A stretch of DNA of 44,521 nucleotides from Alloalcanivorax mobilis (GCF_002864685.1 NZ_NMQZ01000043.1:1-44521); one strand, 5' to 3'; shown: positions 16,988 through 26,579, numbered from the stretch's first letter. The notes: generated from the sequence alone by a model not told the origin. Made by a program: numbers and translations.

Positions 16988-17518
16988 TCAGCCTTCCGGC
17001 CCTTGAAAATGCAGCAGCAGTTCTTCGAGGAGATCGGGGAGGCCGTTGGCCATTTGCCGCACCAGGGCGGTGTCGTTCCACAGTTCGTCGAGGGCCGGGT
17101 CGTCGTCGAGCCCGGAGATCAGCATCACCGGCAGCAGCATCATCGCCACGTCTTCTTCCTGCTCGCCGTACCAGCGCTCTTCGTGAAGAATCATGCCGCT
17201 GAGAAAGCCCGCGCACCAGGACGCCAGGTCGGCGCCGTCTTCTTCCCGGTAGGGGTCGAGCAGGCAAGGCAGCATCACCCGTTCGCCGGAGAGCATGTCG
17301 GTGATGGTGCGCGCGCGCAGCTCTTCGAGAGCCTGGGTGACCGGCTCATCGAGTTCCATCTCGAGGGCGGCGGCGAAGTCGCCGGGGCCGTCGCAGGGGC
17401 CCACGGCGAGCGCGCAGATCAGGCCGTGCAGTTCCACCCAGGTGGGGGCGTCGTCGTCTTGCCCGGCGAAGTAGCTTTCCACCGTCTGTTTCAATTTCGG
17501 GTTGCTGATGGCGCTCAC
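16988..17518 (-). CDS. UPF0149 / YecA-YgfB family protein
   Basis: 176 residues, acidic and Leu-rich. LHGLICALAVGP near the N-terminus, LPCLLDP, DLASWCAGFLSGM in the middle and the acidic EEDVAMMLLPVMLISG region match the YgfB/UPF0149 family. The P. aeruginosa YgfB protein affects expression of beta-lactamase and pyocin regulators, but the general role is unclear. Start is GTG with AGGAG 7 bases upstream. Cytosolic, single gene. Confidence 0.9.
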   Translation of the reverse strand: MSAISNPKLKQTVESYFAGQDDDAPTWVELHGLICALAVGPCDGPGDFAAALEMELDEPVTQALEELRARTITDMLSGERVMLPCLLDPYREEDGADLASWCAGFLSGMILHEERWYGEQEEDVAMMLLPVMLISGLDDDPALDELWNDTALVRQMANGLPDLLEELLLHFQGPEG

Positions 17519-17601
17519 GTGGTTCTCCTGTTGGCGGCGTTATTCCGAGGTTTCTGGCCCGGTATGACGCGCGGGCGGCGCCAGCATACCGGCTTGCGGG
17601 G

Positions 17602-18720
17602 TCATCCGAAATGGTCCGGCGCCGGCGTTGCCCGCCGCAGGGTGTTCCGCCCGCCGGCCTTGGCCTGATAGAGGGCTTTGTCGGCCCGGTCAATGAAGGT
17701 GGCGGCGGACTCCTGGCGCTGGTGCCCGGCGAGGCCGCAAGACAGGGTGACCCGCAAACCCGTATCGAACCGGTAGGGCTCGGCGGCGAAGCGTTCACGC
17801 AGCCGGGTGATGGCGGCCTCGCAATCCGCATAATCCGCCTGTGGGAACAATATCACGAACTCTTCGCCGCCGTAGCGGGCCAGCACATCGGAACGGCGCA
17901 GGCACTGGCCCGCCACCGTGGCGAAGCGTTGCAGCACCTGATCGCCGGCGCGGTGGCCGTAGTTGTCGTTGATGCGCTTGAAATGATCCAGATCGATCAG
18001 CGCCAGATGCACCGGCGGGCCACCGCGGTCGTGGCGCATTAACTCTTCGTCCAGGCGTTCCAGAAAGTGACGGCGGTTGAACAGGCCGGTGAGCTCATCG
18101 CGCACCGCGATGCGGGCCAGCCGGTCGTGGGCCTGGCGCAGCGATACGCGCTGGGCTCGAAACTGCTGCTGCAGGTTATGAATGTAGCCGCCCATGAACA
18201 CGAACCAGCACAGAATCAGCAACAGAATGCTCCACTGGCTCAGGGACAGGGTGAGAATCTGCTGCAGTGGCGTGCGCAACCATTCGTAAATCAACAGCCC
18301 GGTGAAGGCGACCTGGGCGGTGGCCGCCATCAGCACCTGCTGGCGGCGGTTCAGTGAGAACACCCCGAAGGTCATCATCATCAGATAGAGGCTGAGCATG
18401 GCGCCGCGCAGCTCGCGGGCGTGATGAAGAAGCAGGGTGATCACGACGATGCCGGCGAGCATCTGCACCATGGTCAAGCTGGGGTCGTGGAAGCGCTCGC
18501 TGAAACCGGTGCGAATCGCGATAAAGAACAGCCCGTTCAGAGCGCACAGGGTGCCGAAAATCAACAAATGCGGGGTGCGCGGGTCGAGAATCGACAATTC
18601 GGCGCCCAGCCAGGTGCCCAGCCACATCAACGCGTACGAATAGATGGCCATCATCAGTCGCCGCAGGCGCAGCGCGCGCTCGGGACGATGATCCGCAAAC
18701 AGGAAAAATTCAGTGCTCAA
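17602..18720 (-). CDS. Membrane-bound diguanylate cyclase (GGDEF)
   Basis: 372 residues from a TTG start. N-terminal membrane domain with about six helices (residues ~25-195), a short linker, then a GGDEF domain starting RDELTGLFNRRHFLERL. The active site reads GGEEF and the inhibitory c-di-GMP site RxxD (RRSD) lies five residues before it, so a feedback-inhibited active cyclase is expected. It makes c-di-GMP from GTP at the inner membrane. No ATG in frame gives a sensible N-terminus upstream of the helices; TTG at 18720 has GAGGATC upstream. The open frame beyond 18720 is low-complexity and was not included. Confidence 0.88.
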   Translation of the reverse strand: MSTEFFLFADHRPERALRLRRLMMAIYSYALMWLGTWLGAELSILDPRTPHLLIFGTLCALNGLFFIAIRTGFSERFHDPSLTMVQMLAGIVVITLLLHHARELRGAMLSLYLMMMTFGVFSLNRRQQVLMAATAQVAFTGLLIYEWLRTPLQQILTLSLSQWSILLLILCWFVFMGGYIHNLQQQFRAQRVSLRQAHDRLARIAVRDELTGLFNRRHFLERLDEELMRHDRGGPPVHLALIDLDHFKRINDNYGHRAGDQVLQRFATVAGQCLRRSDVLARYGGEEFVILFPQADYADCEAAITRLRERFAAEPYRFDTGLRVTLSCGLAGHQRQESAATFIDRADKALYQAKAGGRNTLRRATPAPDHFG

Positions 18721-19101
18721 TGCCCGATCCTCAGTGGTCGCCCCCCACTCTCCGCACGCTCCGCACGGGCGCGAGCACGTGTTCCGCCAGGGCAAAAGCC
18801 CGCCCCACGTGCTGCCTGCGTCCCAACCCGCGGCCGTACCTGACTCGGCCCGCGGGTTGCCATGCCCGGTCCGGTCAACGTATCGGCCCGTCCCGACATG
18901 GCAAAATGCCATGGCCGTCCAAGAGTAGCGGCGCGGCGATTTAAATCAACGCTATGACTTGCCGGTCAGACCACTCGATGACAGACTCAGGCTGTTAAAC
19001 GAACGTTTGAATGCCGGCCCGCCGTTCCTCGAACAGGTGGCCCGCGCAATGACTCAAAGCCGGGCTGCCAGGGCGGCCACGGCCAGCAAGGGATGGAAGC
19101 G
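18721..19101. other. Divergent intergenic region between diguanylate cyclase and acyl-CoA dehydrogenase
   Basis: 381 bases without a supported gene. The left half is GC-rich and shows nothing clear. The right half has an AT-richer stretch near 18940 and a PsrA-type dyad at 18995-19011. Confidence 0.6.
18995..19011. promoter_or_regulatory. PsrA/FadR-like (TetR-type) operator candidate
   Basis: AAAC-GAAC-GTTTG at 18997-19009 inside a longer imperfect palindrome. It matches the Pseudomonas PsrA consensus (AAAC-N2..4-GTTT) except for the base preceding the left arm. It sits 91 bases upstream of the acyl-CoA dehydrogenase start. PsrA derepresses beta-oxidation genes when long-chain fatty acids bind. 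Confidence 0.5.
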
Positions 19102-20220
19102 ATGGATGACACTCAAGGAGCGGCGCTGGCCGATCCGCCTCTCGATCTGCGCCTTACCGAGGAGCAGCGCATCAGCCGCGAAGGGATGCGCCGTTTCGTG
19201 GCCCGTGACCTGGCACCGCTGGCGCGCTCGGCGGACGAGGCAGGCACCGCTCAGGCGGCGGTGTTGGACGCGGTGGCCGGCTTTGGCCTGCCGTTGATGA
19301 GCATGCCGGAAGCCCTCGGTGGCGCCGGTCTGCCGCGCTCGCCGTTGGGCAACGTGCTGGCCTGCGAAGATCTGGGCCAGGGCGACATGAGCCAGGCACT
19401 GGCCGCGCTGCAGCCACTGGGGCTGGTCAACGCGTTGATCGATTTCGCCAGCGACGCCCAGCAGGAGGCCTGGTTGCCGCGCTTCGCCAGCGAGACGCTG
19501 GTGCCGGCCGCGGTGGCGCTGGGCGAGCCGCGTGCGACTTTCGATCCCGGCGCGCCGGCGACCACCGCCCGCCGCCAGGGCGAGGACTACCTGCTGAACG
19601 GGGAAAAGAGCCTGATTCCTCTGGTGGAGCGCTGTGAACTGTTTCTGGTGATCGCCGTCGCCGAGGACGGCCCGGCGGCGTTTCTAGTGGAAGCGGATCG
19701 CGCTGGCATGAGCCGGCAACGGCGTGACTACATGGGCCTGCGGGCCGCCGAGCCGGGCAGCCTGATATTGGAGGACGTGACCGTGCCCGCCGGCCATCGC
19801 CTGGAACACTTCGACCTGACCCGGCTGGTGGCACTGGCGCGCCTGGGTCAGGCGGCCCTGGCGGTGGGTTGCTGCCAGGCGGTGCTGGAGCAATGCGTGC
19901 CCTATGCCCTGGAGCGCAAGGCGTTCGGGGAGCCGATTGCCCAGCGCCAGTCGGTGGCGTTCATGATCGCCAACATGGGCATCGAGATCGAAGGCATGCG
20001 CTTGTTGGTCTGGCGCGCCGCCAGCCGCGCCGAGCAGGGGCTTTCTTTCCATCGGCAAGCCTACCTGGCGGCGCTGCAAGCCACCGAGAAGGCGATGGAA
20101 ATCGGCACCAATGGCGTGCAAGTGTTCGGCGGCGCCGGCTTCGTGCGCGATTACCCCCTGGAAATGTACTACCGCAACCTGCGCGGCCTGAGCGCCCTGC
20201 ACGGCGCGGTGATGGTTTGA
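19102..20220 (+). CDS. Acyl-CoA dehydrogenase family protein, C-terminally short
   Basis: 372 residues with the ACAD order: N-terminal helical domain (LTEEQRISREGMRRFV), middle beta-domain, and C-terminal helical domain with RKAFGEPIAQRQSVAFMIANM and FGGAGFVRDYPLEMYYRNLRG. The chain ends LSALHGAVMV, where most ACADs read a YEG-type motif with the catalytic Glu; here His is at that position and the last ~15 residues are missing. It may therefore use another base or have a changed reaction. ATG 19102 is preferred over 19093 because AAGGG then sits 9 bases upstream. Preceded by a PsrA-like operator, and followed by a second ACAD after a repeat array. Confidence 0.9.
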   Translation: MDDTQGAALADPPLDLRLTEEQRISREGMRRFVARDLAPLARSADEAGTAQAAVLDAVAGFGLPLMSMPEALGGAGLPRSPLGNVLACEDLGQGDMSQALAALQPLGLVNALIDFASDAQQEAWLPRFASETLVPAAVALGEPRATFDPGAPATTARRQGEDYLLNGEKSLIPLVERCELFLVIAVAEDGPAAFLVEADRAGMSRQRRDYMGLRAAEPGSLILEDVTVPAGHRLEHFDLTRLVALARLGQAALAVGCCQAVLEQCVPYALERKAFGEPIAQRQSVAFMIANMGIEIEGMRLLVWRAASRAEQGLSFHRQAYLAALQATEKAMEIGTNGVQVFGGAGFVRDYPLEMYYRNLRGLSALHGAVMV

Positions 20221-20230
20221 TTTTGCGCTA

Positions 20231-20380
20231 GACGCTAGACGCTAGACGCTAGACGCCGGACGCCGGACGCCGGACGCTAGGATCAAAACAGGTCTTGCGT
20301 CTTCGCATTACAGCTTTGCGTACGGACAAACGTCCGAAGCGAGCGGGTTTAAGCGTCCGGCGTCCAGCGTCCGGCGTCAG
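20231..20380. repeat. Inverted heptamer array, locus B
   Basis: Left array: seven exact-period units, GACGCTA x3, GACGCCG x3, GACGCTA x1 (20231-20279). Right array: four units, GCGTCCG, GCGTCCA, GCGTCCG, GCGTCAG (20353-20380), which are reverse-complement forms of the left units. The 73-base spacer includes the small dyad CGGAC-AAAC-GTCCG (20323-20336). It fills most of the gap between the two acyl-CoA dehydrogenase genes. Confidence 0.9.
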
Positions 20381-20400
20381 GCTAAAAAACAAGGAATCCC

Positions 20401-21612
20401 ATGATCAATCTCGAACTGCCCAAGGCATTGAGAAACATCCAGGCCATGACCCATCAGCTCGCGGAGCAGGGGTTTCGGCCGATTTCGCGGAAATACGACC
20501 GCATTGAGCACGGTGACACGCCCGCCGAGCTGAAGCCGCTGGCGCAGATGATCGCCGCGGCCCGGCCGCGCGGGCGCAAGGCCGGGGAGGGCGCTGACGG
20601 CGCGGACCCGGACGCGGTCAAGAATGGCGCCAATCTGATCGGCATCGTCAGTGTTGAAGAGATGTGCTGGGGGGACGTCGGTCTGATGCTGTCGCTGCCG
20701 GCGGCGGGGCTGGGCAACGCCGCCATTCAGGCGGTGGGCAGCGCCGAGCAGAAGCAGCAATACGGCAAGCTGTATTGCGCCATGGCGATCACCGAACCCG
20801 GCGCCGGTTCCGATTCCGCGGCGATCACCACCACCGCCCGTCGCGACGGCGACGAATGGGTGCTTAACGGCGAAAAAATCTATTGCACCGGCGGCCAGCG
20901 CTGCGACGCGGTGGTGGTGTGGGCGACCCTGGACAAAGCGTTGGGCAAGGCGGCGATCAAGTCGTTCATCGTGCCGCGGGATAACCCGGGCATGAGTCTG
21001 GTGCGGGTGGAAGACAAAATGGGCCTGCGCATCTCCGACACCGCCGCGCTGGCCTTCAATGAGTGCCGGATTCCCGCCGACCATGTGCTGGGCTCGGCGG
21101 AGATCGCCGACACCGAAGCGGCCCGCAAGAAGGCGTTCGGGGGCGTGATGCAGACCTTCGACAACACCCGCCCGCAGGTGGCGGCGATGGCGTTGGGCGT
21201 GGCCAGGGCGGCACTGGAAATCACCCGTGAAATTCTTGAAAAAGAAGGTGTTAAAGCCGACTTCTCGAAATCACCTTATAATTCAACCGCCACCGAACTG
21301 GAGCTGTATCGCCTGGAAGCCGACCTGGAGGCGGCGCGGCTGATGACCTACAAAGCCGCCTGGATGGCCGACAACGGCCAGGCCAATTCCAAGGAGGCCT
21401 CGATGTGCAAGGCCAAGGCCGGGCGCATGGGCAACGAAGTAACCCTGAAATGCGTGGCGCTGTGCGGCGAGGCGGGTTATTCCGAGCGCCACCTGTTGGA
21501 GAAGCTGGCGCGCGATTCCAAGATCATCGACATCTTCGAGGGCACCCAGCAAATTCAGCAACTGATCGTGGCGCGCCATCTGCTCGGGTTGTCATCACGG
21601 GAGCTCAAGTAG
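20401..21612 (+). CDS. Acyl-CoA dehydrogenase
   Basis: 403 residues, full-length ACAD. CAMAITEPGAGSDSAAITTTARRDGDEWVLNGEK is the FAD/substrate-binding middle segment. The C-terminal helical domain includes TFDNTRPQVAAMALGVARAALE, and the end reads DIFEGTQQIQQLIVARHLL, with the catalytic Glu in the FEGT motif. Oxidises acyl-CoA to 2-enoyl-CoA, passing electrons to ETF; chain-length preference cannot be read. AAGGA precedes the start. Separated from the upstream ACAD by the heptamer array. One local patch, around 21240-21290, is AT-richer than its surroundings. Confidence 0.94.
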   Translation: MINLELPKALRNIQAMTHQLAEQGFRPISRKYDRIEHGDTPAELKPLAQMIAAARPRGRKAGEGADGADPDAVKNGANLIGIVSVEEMCWGDVGLMLSLPAAGLGNAAIQAVGSAEQKQQYGKLYCAMAITEPGAGSDSAAITTTARRDGDEWVLNGEKIYCTGGQRCDAVVVWATLDKALGKAAIKSFIVPRDNPGMSLVRVEDKMGLRISDTAALAFNECRIPADHVLGSAEIADTEAARKKAFGGVMQTFDNTRPQVAAMALGVARAALEITREILEKEGVKADFSKSPYNSTATELELYRLEADLEAARLMTYKAAWMADNGQANSKEASMCKAKAGRMGNEVTLKCVALCGEAGYSERHLLEKLARDSKIIDIFEGTQQIQQLIVARHLLGLSSRELK

Positions 21613-21648
21613 GGAGGCAGATCCCAAGGGTGGTTGTCCGCTAACCGG

Positions 21649-22362
21649 CTAATTCAGCAACTGAGAAGCAAGGTCGGTCAAGCTGTCCGCTTGCCAATCC
21701 CAGCGTTGGGCGAAGGATTGGTCCGGCGCTGGCGCTCCGCCGTATTCCATTGGCCTGTCGATATAGGCGGTCATCAAACCACTGGCGCGGGCGCCGGCCA
21801 GATCGCTGTGATGGCCGGCCACTAGACACAGCTGCCCTGGCTCAAGGCCCAGCGCCTGGGCGGTGGAGACATAAGCCACCGGGTCCGGCTTGTAGGTCCT
21901 GGCAAACTCGGCGCCGAGAATGGCGTCCCACTGCAGACCGCCATAGCGGTTCAACGCGACCATTAACTCCACATTGGCATTGGACAAAGTCACTAACGGA
22001 AAGCGCTGGCGAAGTTGATTCATGCCAGGCACCACGTCGGGCCAGGGGTCCAGCCGGCGCCAGGCATGGGCGAGAGCCGATAGGATATCGGGGTCGATCA
22101 GACTGACATCCACCCGGTGGGCTTCCAGCAACTTCAGCAGGGTTTCATGGTGCAGGGTGTCCAGCGAAACGAAGCCCCGCTGGGTGCCAACGCATTCACG
22201 CATCGCCGGCTGATACAGCTCGCGCCATTGCAACGCGAAGTCCGAGGGTGGAAGGTCCGGCAGGTACTCCGAGAGAAACGAGCGGGTTTCACGCGAGATG
22301 CTCGAATGCCAGTCGACCACCGTTCCGAAAATGTCGAATGCCAGTGCTTTCGGAAGGCTCAT
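21649..22362 (-). CDS. Haloacid dehalogenase, type II (HAD superfamily)
   Basis: 237 residues, the size of L-2-haloacid dehalogenases. HAD motif I FDIFGTVVDW carries the Asp nucleophile (residue 9) and keeps the FGTVxDW signature of the type-II branch. Motif II is TLSNAN, motif III is YKPDP, and the acidic motif IV is VAGHHSDLAGARASGL. The family hydrolyses 2-haloalkanoates such as haloacetate; some members are general phosphatases, so activity is likely but untested. GGAG lies upstream. Convergent with the ACAD on its left. Confidence 0.9.
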   Translation of the reverse strand: MSLPKALAFDIFGTVVDWHSSISRETRSFLSEYLPDLPPSDFALQWRELYQPAMRECVGTQRGFVSLDTLHHETLLKLLEAHRVDVSLIDPDILSALAHAWRRLDPWPDVVPGMNQLRQRFPLVTLSNANVELMVALNRYGGLQWDAILGAEFARTYKPDPVAYVSTAQALGLEPGQLCLVAGHHSDLAGARASGLMTAYIDRPMEYGGAPAPDQSFAQRWDWQADSLTDLASQLLN

Positions 22363-22515
22363 GGAGGACTCCGGTTATTGTGAAAAGGGGGCATGGAAAA
22401 GGGGCACATTGGGAGGTTGTCGGCCTCACTGAGCTCTGGGAACGGGCACCGCGCGCAGCGGACTCTTCGTCTCCCTTCGAGCGCACCCGGACCAATAAGA
22501 ATACCCGCGAAAATC

Positions 22516-22524
22516 TGCTAGCAT
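22516..22524 (+). promoter_or_regulatory. Possible extended -10 for the SDR-ttcA unit
   Basis: TGC-TAGCAT, an extended -10 form, about 40 bases upstream of the short-chain dehydrogenase start in the divergent region with the dehalogenase gene. No -35 is evident. Confidence 0.3.
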
Positions 22525-22560
22525 CAACGCTCAATCAAAAGCCCGTGGGAGAACACCGTT

Positions 22561-23358
22561 ATGTCCGATTCCCTGGCCGATAACGTCGTCTGGATTACCG
22601 GGGCGTCGTCCGGGATTGGCGAGGCGGTCGCGGCGGAATACGCCCGCTACGGCGCCCGGCTGGTGCTCTCGGCGCGGCGCCGGGAGCAGCTTGAGCGGGT
22701 GCGCGAGAACCTGGTGAACGCCGACGAGCACCTGGTGCTGCCGCTGGATCTCACCGACAGCGAGGCGATGCCCGCGGCGGTGGAGCAGGTGCTGGCCCGT
22801 TTCGGGCGCATCGACCGGGTGGTGCACAACGGCGGCATCACCCAGCGGGCCCTGGCCCGGGACACCGCGTTGGCGGTGGACCGGCGCATCATGGAGGTCA
22901 ACTTTTTCGGCGCCGTGGCGCTGACCAAGGCGGTGCTGCCCACGTTCCGCCAGCAGGGCGCCGGCGGCTTCGTGGTGATCTCGTCGCTGGTGGGGGAGCT
23001 GCCCACGCCGAAACGCTCCGCCTACAGCGCCAGCAAACATGCGCTGCACGGTTTCTTCGAGGCATTGCGGGCGGAGGAACATCAGGCCGGGGTGCGCGTC
23101 ACCATGGTGCTGCCCGGCTTCGTGCGCACCCAGGTGTCGGTCAATGCGCTGACCGGCGAGGGCCAGGCTCACGGCGCCATGGACGACGTTCAGGCCAACG
23201 GCATGGACCCGGCGGAGTGCGCCCGGCGTCTGGTGGAGGCCGTGCAGCGTGGCCGCGATCAGGTTATCATCGCGGGCCGCGAAGGCGCCGGCATCTATCT
23301 CAAGCGCTGGGCGCCGGGCCTGTACCGCCGCCTGATTCGCAAGATCAAAGTCACCTGA
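22561..23358 (+). CDS. Short-chain dehydrogenase/reductase (SDR)
   Basis: 265 residues, classical SDR. NAD(P)-binding [11 protein letters not shown] at residues ~14-24, then the VVHNGG (NAG-like) motif. The active site is Ser in VVISSLVGE plus YSASK. The long C-terminal tail [19 protein letters not shown] is basic and amphipathic, as in DHRS7-like SDRs that associate with membranes. The RxxR cluster after the first strand suggests NADP preference. Substrate unknown. ttcA begins 14 bases downstream, so the two are probably co-transcribed. Confidence 0.92.
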   Translation: MSDSLADNVVWITGASSGIGEAVAAEYARYGARLVLSARRREQLERVRENLVNADEHLVLPLDLTDSEAMPAAVEQVLARFGRIDRVVHNGGITQRALARDTALAVDRRIMEVNFFGAVALTKAVLPTFRQQGAGGFVVISSLVGELPTPKRSAYSASKHALHGFFEALRAEEHQAGVRVTMVLPGFVRTQVSVNALTGEGQAHGAMDDVQANGMDPAECARRLVEAVQRGRDQVIIAGREGAGIYLKRWAPGLYRRLIRKIKVT

Positions 23359-23372
23359 GCCCTGATCCTTCT

Positions 23373-24230
23373 ATGAACAGCACCGACACCCAGGACAAGC
23401 ACCGTATCCGCTACAACAAGCTGCAGAAGAAGCTGCGGCGGGAAGTGGGGCGGGCAATCGCCGACTTCAATATGATCAGCGATGGCGACAAGGTGATGGT
23501 GTGCCTGTCCGGGGGCAAGGATTCCTACACCATGCTGGAGATTCTGCGCAATCTTCAGCATTCCGCGCCGGTGGATTTCGAACTGGTGGCGGTGAACCTG
23601 GATCAGAAGCAGCCCGGTTTTCCCGAGCACGTGCTGCCGGAATATCTGGAGCGCGAGGGCGTCGCCTATCACATCCTCGAGAAAGACACCTATTCGATCG
23701 TCAAAGAGAAGGTGCCCGAGGGCAAGACCACCTGCGGGCTGTGTTCACGCCTGCGGCGCGGCAGCCTGTACGGGTTCGCCGAGGAAATCGGTGCCAACAA
23801 GATCGCTCTGGGGCATCACCGCGACGACATCATCGAGACGCTTTTCCTGAATATGTTCTTCGGTGGCAAGATGAAGGCGATGCCGCCCAAACTGCGCAGC
23901 GACGACAACCGCAACGTGGTGATCCGGCCCCTGGCGTATTGCCGGGAAAAGGACATCATCCGCTTCTCGGCGTATAAGCGTTTCCCGATCATTCCCTGCA
24001 ATTTGTGCGGCTCCCAGGAAAACCTGCAGCGCCAGAACATCAAGGAAATGCTCAACCGCTGGGATCGGGAATTCCCCGGCCGGGTGGAGAATATTTTCTC
24101 GGCGGTACAGAACATCGCTCCCTCGCAGCTCGCCGACACCCGCCTGTTCGATTTCGAGAGCCTGGAAGAGGGTGTCAACCGGGGCGGCGTGGACGCGCAC
24201 CGGCTGGACGTGCTGAACCTGTTCGGCTGA
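23373..24230 (+). CDS. ttcA: tRNA 2-thiocytidine(32) synthetase
   Basis: 285 residues. PP-loop SGGKDS near residue 47 activates C32 of tRNA by adenylation. Three Cys positions for the [4Fe-4S] cluster are visible: the [12 protein letters not shown] pair and the third in [14 protein letters not shown]. Cytosolic tRNA-modification enzyme; adds sulfur at C32 of some tRNAs. Start at [11 protein letters not shown] fits the family N-terminus; the open frame further upstream overlaps the SDR gene and was rejected. The Shine-Dalgarno is weak, consistent with coupling to the SDR. Confidence 0.97.
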   Translation: MNSTDTQDKHRIRYNKLQKKLRREVGRAIADFNMISDGDKVMVCLSGGKDSYTMLEILRNLQHSAPVDFELVAVNLDQKQPGFPEHVLPEYLEREGVAYHILEKDTYSIVKEKVPEGKTTCGLCSRLRRGSLYGFAEEIGANKIALGHHRDDIIETLFLNMFFGGKMKAMPPKLRSDDNRNVVIRPLAYCREKDIIRFSAYKRFPIIPCNLCGSQENLQRQNIKEMLNRWDREFPGRVENIFSAVQNIAPSQLADTRLFDFESLEEGVNRGGVDAHRLDVLNLFG

Positions 24231-24270
24231 TCGCCCGGTGTGACCGCCGCGTCACTTCAGCCAGGTCCCC

Positions 24271-24295
24271 GGTACCGTTTTTGCCGGTGCCTTTT
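24271..24295 (+). terminator. Probable intrinsic terminator after ttcA
   Basis: 7-bp stem GGTACCG/CGGTGCC with one G-T pair, a 7-base loop and four Ts, about 40 bases past the ttcA stop. Modest T-run, so moderate confidence. Confidence 0.5.
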
Positions 24296-24327
24296 CCATG
24301 CCAATCACATGATTCACGGCGACGTTT

Positions 24328-24342
24328 CCGGTAAAATACCGG
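24328..24342. promoter_or_regulatory. CCGGTA-AAA-TACCGG dyad upstream of glcB
   Basis: Perfect 6-bp inverted repeat with a 3-base spacer, about 72 bases upstream of the malate synthase start. It contains the -10-like TAAAAT (24332-24337). Could be an operator over the promoter; no regulator is identified. Confidence 0.4.
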
Positions 24343-24413
24343 CGCTTTCCGGCCAGCCAGGCTGCAGTGGGCCCGGGGCCTTGTTTTTGACTCGACCAGA
24401 AGGGTAGGAGCAC

Positions 24414-26579
24414 ATGACCGATCGCATTAAGAAGGGCGGCCTGGAAATCGCCGCCGAACTCCATGATCTGGTGGCCAACGAGATCGCGCCGGGCACCGGC
24501 GTGGACCCGGAGCACTTCTGGGCGCAGCTGGAAAAGATCCTCGCCGATCTGGCGCCGCGCAATAAAGCGCTGCTTGCCAAGCGCGACGACATTCAGGCCA
24601 GGATCGACGCCTGGCATCTGGAGCGCAAGGGCAAGCAGCTCGATCTGGGCGAGTACAAGCGCTTCCTCACCGAACTGGGCTACCTGCTGCCCGAAGGCGA
24701 CGACTTCAGTGTCTCCACCGACAACGTGGACGACGAGATCGCGCACATCGCCGGCCCGCAGCTGGTGGTGCCGGTGAAAAACGCCCGCTTCGCGCTGAAC
24801 GCGGCCAACGCACGCTGGGGCAGCCTTTACGACGCGCTCTACGGCACCGACATGATCTCCGACGAGGGCGGTGCCGAGAAAGGCGGCGCCTACAACCCCA
24901 AGCGCGGCGATAAAGTGATCGCCTACGCCCGCGACTTCCTGGACAGCTACTTCCCGCTGGCCAGCGGTTCGCACAAGGACAGCACCGGTTACCGCATCGA
25001 CAACGGCAAACTGGTGGTGCGCCTGAGCGGCGGCGAAAGCGGCCTGAAGGATGAAAACCAGCTTCAGGGCTTCCTGGGCGAGGCGGCGCGGCCCTCCGGC
25101 GTGCTGCTCAAGCACAATAATCTGCACGCTGAAATTCAGATCGACGATCAGCATCCGATTGGCGCCGAGGACCCGGCCAACGTCAAGGACGTGCTGCTGG
25201 AATCCGCGGTCACCACCATTCAGGACTGCGAGGATTCGGTGGCCGCCGTGGACGCCGAAGACAAGGTCGAGGTGTACCGCAACTGGACCGGCCTGATGAA
25301 AGGCGATCTCAAGGAAAGCTTCGAGAAAAGCGGCAAGCGCCTGACCCGCGATCTCAATAGCGACCGCGAATACACCGCGCTGGACGGCTCCACCCTGACG
25401 TTGCAGGGCCGTTCGCTGTTGCTGGTGCGCAACGTCGGTCACCTGATGACCAACCCGGCGATCCTGCACAACGGCGATGAAATCCCCGAAGGCATCATGG
25501 ACGCCATGGTCACGGTACTGGCCGCCATGCACGATCTGAAAAAGACCAGCGGCGCGCGCAACAGCCGCGCCGGTTCGGTGTACATCGTGAAGCCGAAAAT
25601 GCACGGCCCGGAAGAGGTGGCGTTCGCGGTGGAATTGTTCGAGCGCGTGGAAGACGCCCTCGGCCTGGCCCGCAACACTCTCAAAATCGGCATCATGGAC
25701 GAAGAGCGCCGCACCACCGTGAACCTGAAGGAGTGCATCCGCGTCGCCCGTGAGCGGGTGATCTTCATCAACACCGGTTTCCTGGATCGCACCGGCGACG
25801 AGATGCACACCTCCATGGAAGCCGGCGCCATGGCGCGTAAGGGCGACATGAAAGGGATGCCCTGGATCAACGCCTACGAAGACTGGAACGTGGACATCGG
25901 CCTGGAATGCGGCCTTAAGGGCGTGGCGCAGATCGGTAAAGGCATGTGGGCGAAGCCCGACGAAATGGCCGAAATGATGGCCAACAAAGCGGGTCACCCG
26001 AAAGCCGGCGCCAACTGCGCCTGGGTGCCGTCACCGACCGCCGCCACCCTGCATTCCATTCACTACCATGAAGTGAACGTGCAACAGGTGCAGGACAAGC
26101 TGGCCGAGCGCAAGCGCGCCTCGTTGGATGACATTCTCACCATTCCGTTGCTCGACCGTGAACTCAGCACTCAGGAAATCCAGCAGGAGCTGGACAACAA
26201 CGCGCAGGGGATTCTCGGCTACGTGGTGCGCTGGATCGACGCCGGCGTGGGTTGCTCCAAGGTGCCGGACATCAACGACGTGGGCTTGATGGAAGACCGC
26301 GCCACCTGTCGGATTTCCAGCCAGCACGTGGCCAACTGGCTGCATCACGGCATCGTTAGCGACGATCAGGTGATGGAATCCATGCAGCGCATGGCCGCGG
26401 TGGTCGACAAGCAAAACGCCGGCGACCCGGACTACACGCCGATGGCGCCGGACTTCGACGCCAGCATCGCCTTCCAGGCCTGCTGCGACCTGGTGTTCAA
26501 GGGCCGTGAACAGCCCAACGGCTACACCGAACCGGTCCTGCACCGTCGCCGCCGTGAGCTTAAGGCGCTACGCGGCTAA
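24414..26579 (+). CDS. glcB: Malate synthase G
   Basis: 721 residues, the size of the long monomeric G isoform. Condenses glyoxylate with acetyl-CoA to malate in the glyoxylate shunt and glycolate use. Visible family segments are [29 protein letters not shown], the catalytic barrel stretch with [44 protein letters not shown], and [22 protein letters not shown] lies upstream of the chosen ATG. A strong terminator follows. Monocistronic here; no isocitrate lyase gene or glycolate oxidase genes are adjacent. Confidence 0.98.
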   Translation: MTDRIKKGGLEIAAELHDLVANEIAPGTGVDPEHFWAQLEKILADLAPRNKALLAKRDDIQARIDAWHLERKGKQLDLGEYKRFLTELGYLLPEGDDFSVSTDNVDDEIAHIAGPQLVVPVKNARFALNAANARWGSLYDALYGTDMISDEGGAEKGGAYNPKRGDKVIAYARDFLDSYFPLASGSHKDSTGYRIDNGKLVVRLSGGESGLKDENQLQGFLGEAARPSGVLLKHNNLHAEIQIDDQHPIGAEDPANVKDVLLESAVTTIQDCEDSVAAVDAEDKVEVYRNWTGLMKGDLKESFEKSGKRLTRDLNSDREYTALDGSTLTLQGRSLLLVRNVGHLMTNPAILHNGDEIPEGIMDAMVTVLAAMHDLKKTSGARNSRAGSVYIVKPKMHGPEEVAFAVELFERVEDALGLARNTLKIGIMDEERRTTVNLKECIRVARERVIFINTGFLDRTGDEMHTSMEAGAMARKGDMKGMPWINAYEDWNVDIGLECGLKGVAQIGKGMWAKPDEMAEMMANKAGHPKAGANCAWVPSPTAATLHSIHYHEVNVQQVQDKLAERKRASLDDILTIPLLDRELSTQEIQQELDNNAQGILGYVVRWIDAGVGCSKVPDINDVGLMEDRATCRISSQHVANWLHHGIVSDDQVMESMQRMAAVVDKQNAGDPDYTPMAPDFDASIAFQACCDLVFKGREQPNGYTEPVLHRRRRELKALRG

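Noticed and set aside
24252-25997. 581-codon minus-strand open frame opposite glcB
   Set aside because: Low-information His/Val/Ala-rich antisense frame; the plus-strand product is a complete malate synthase G.
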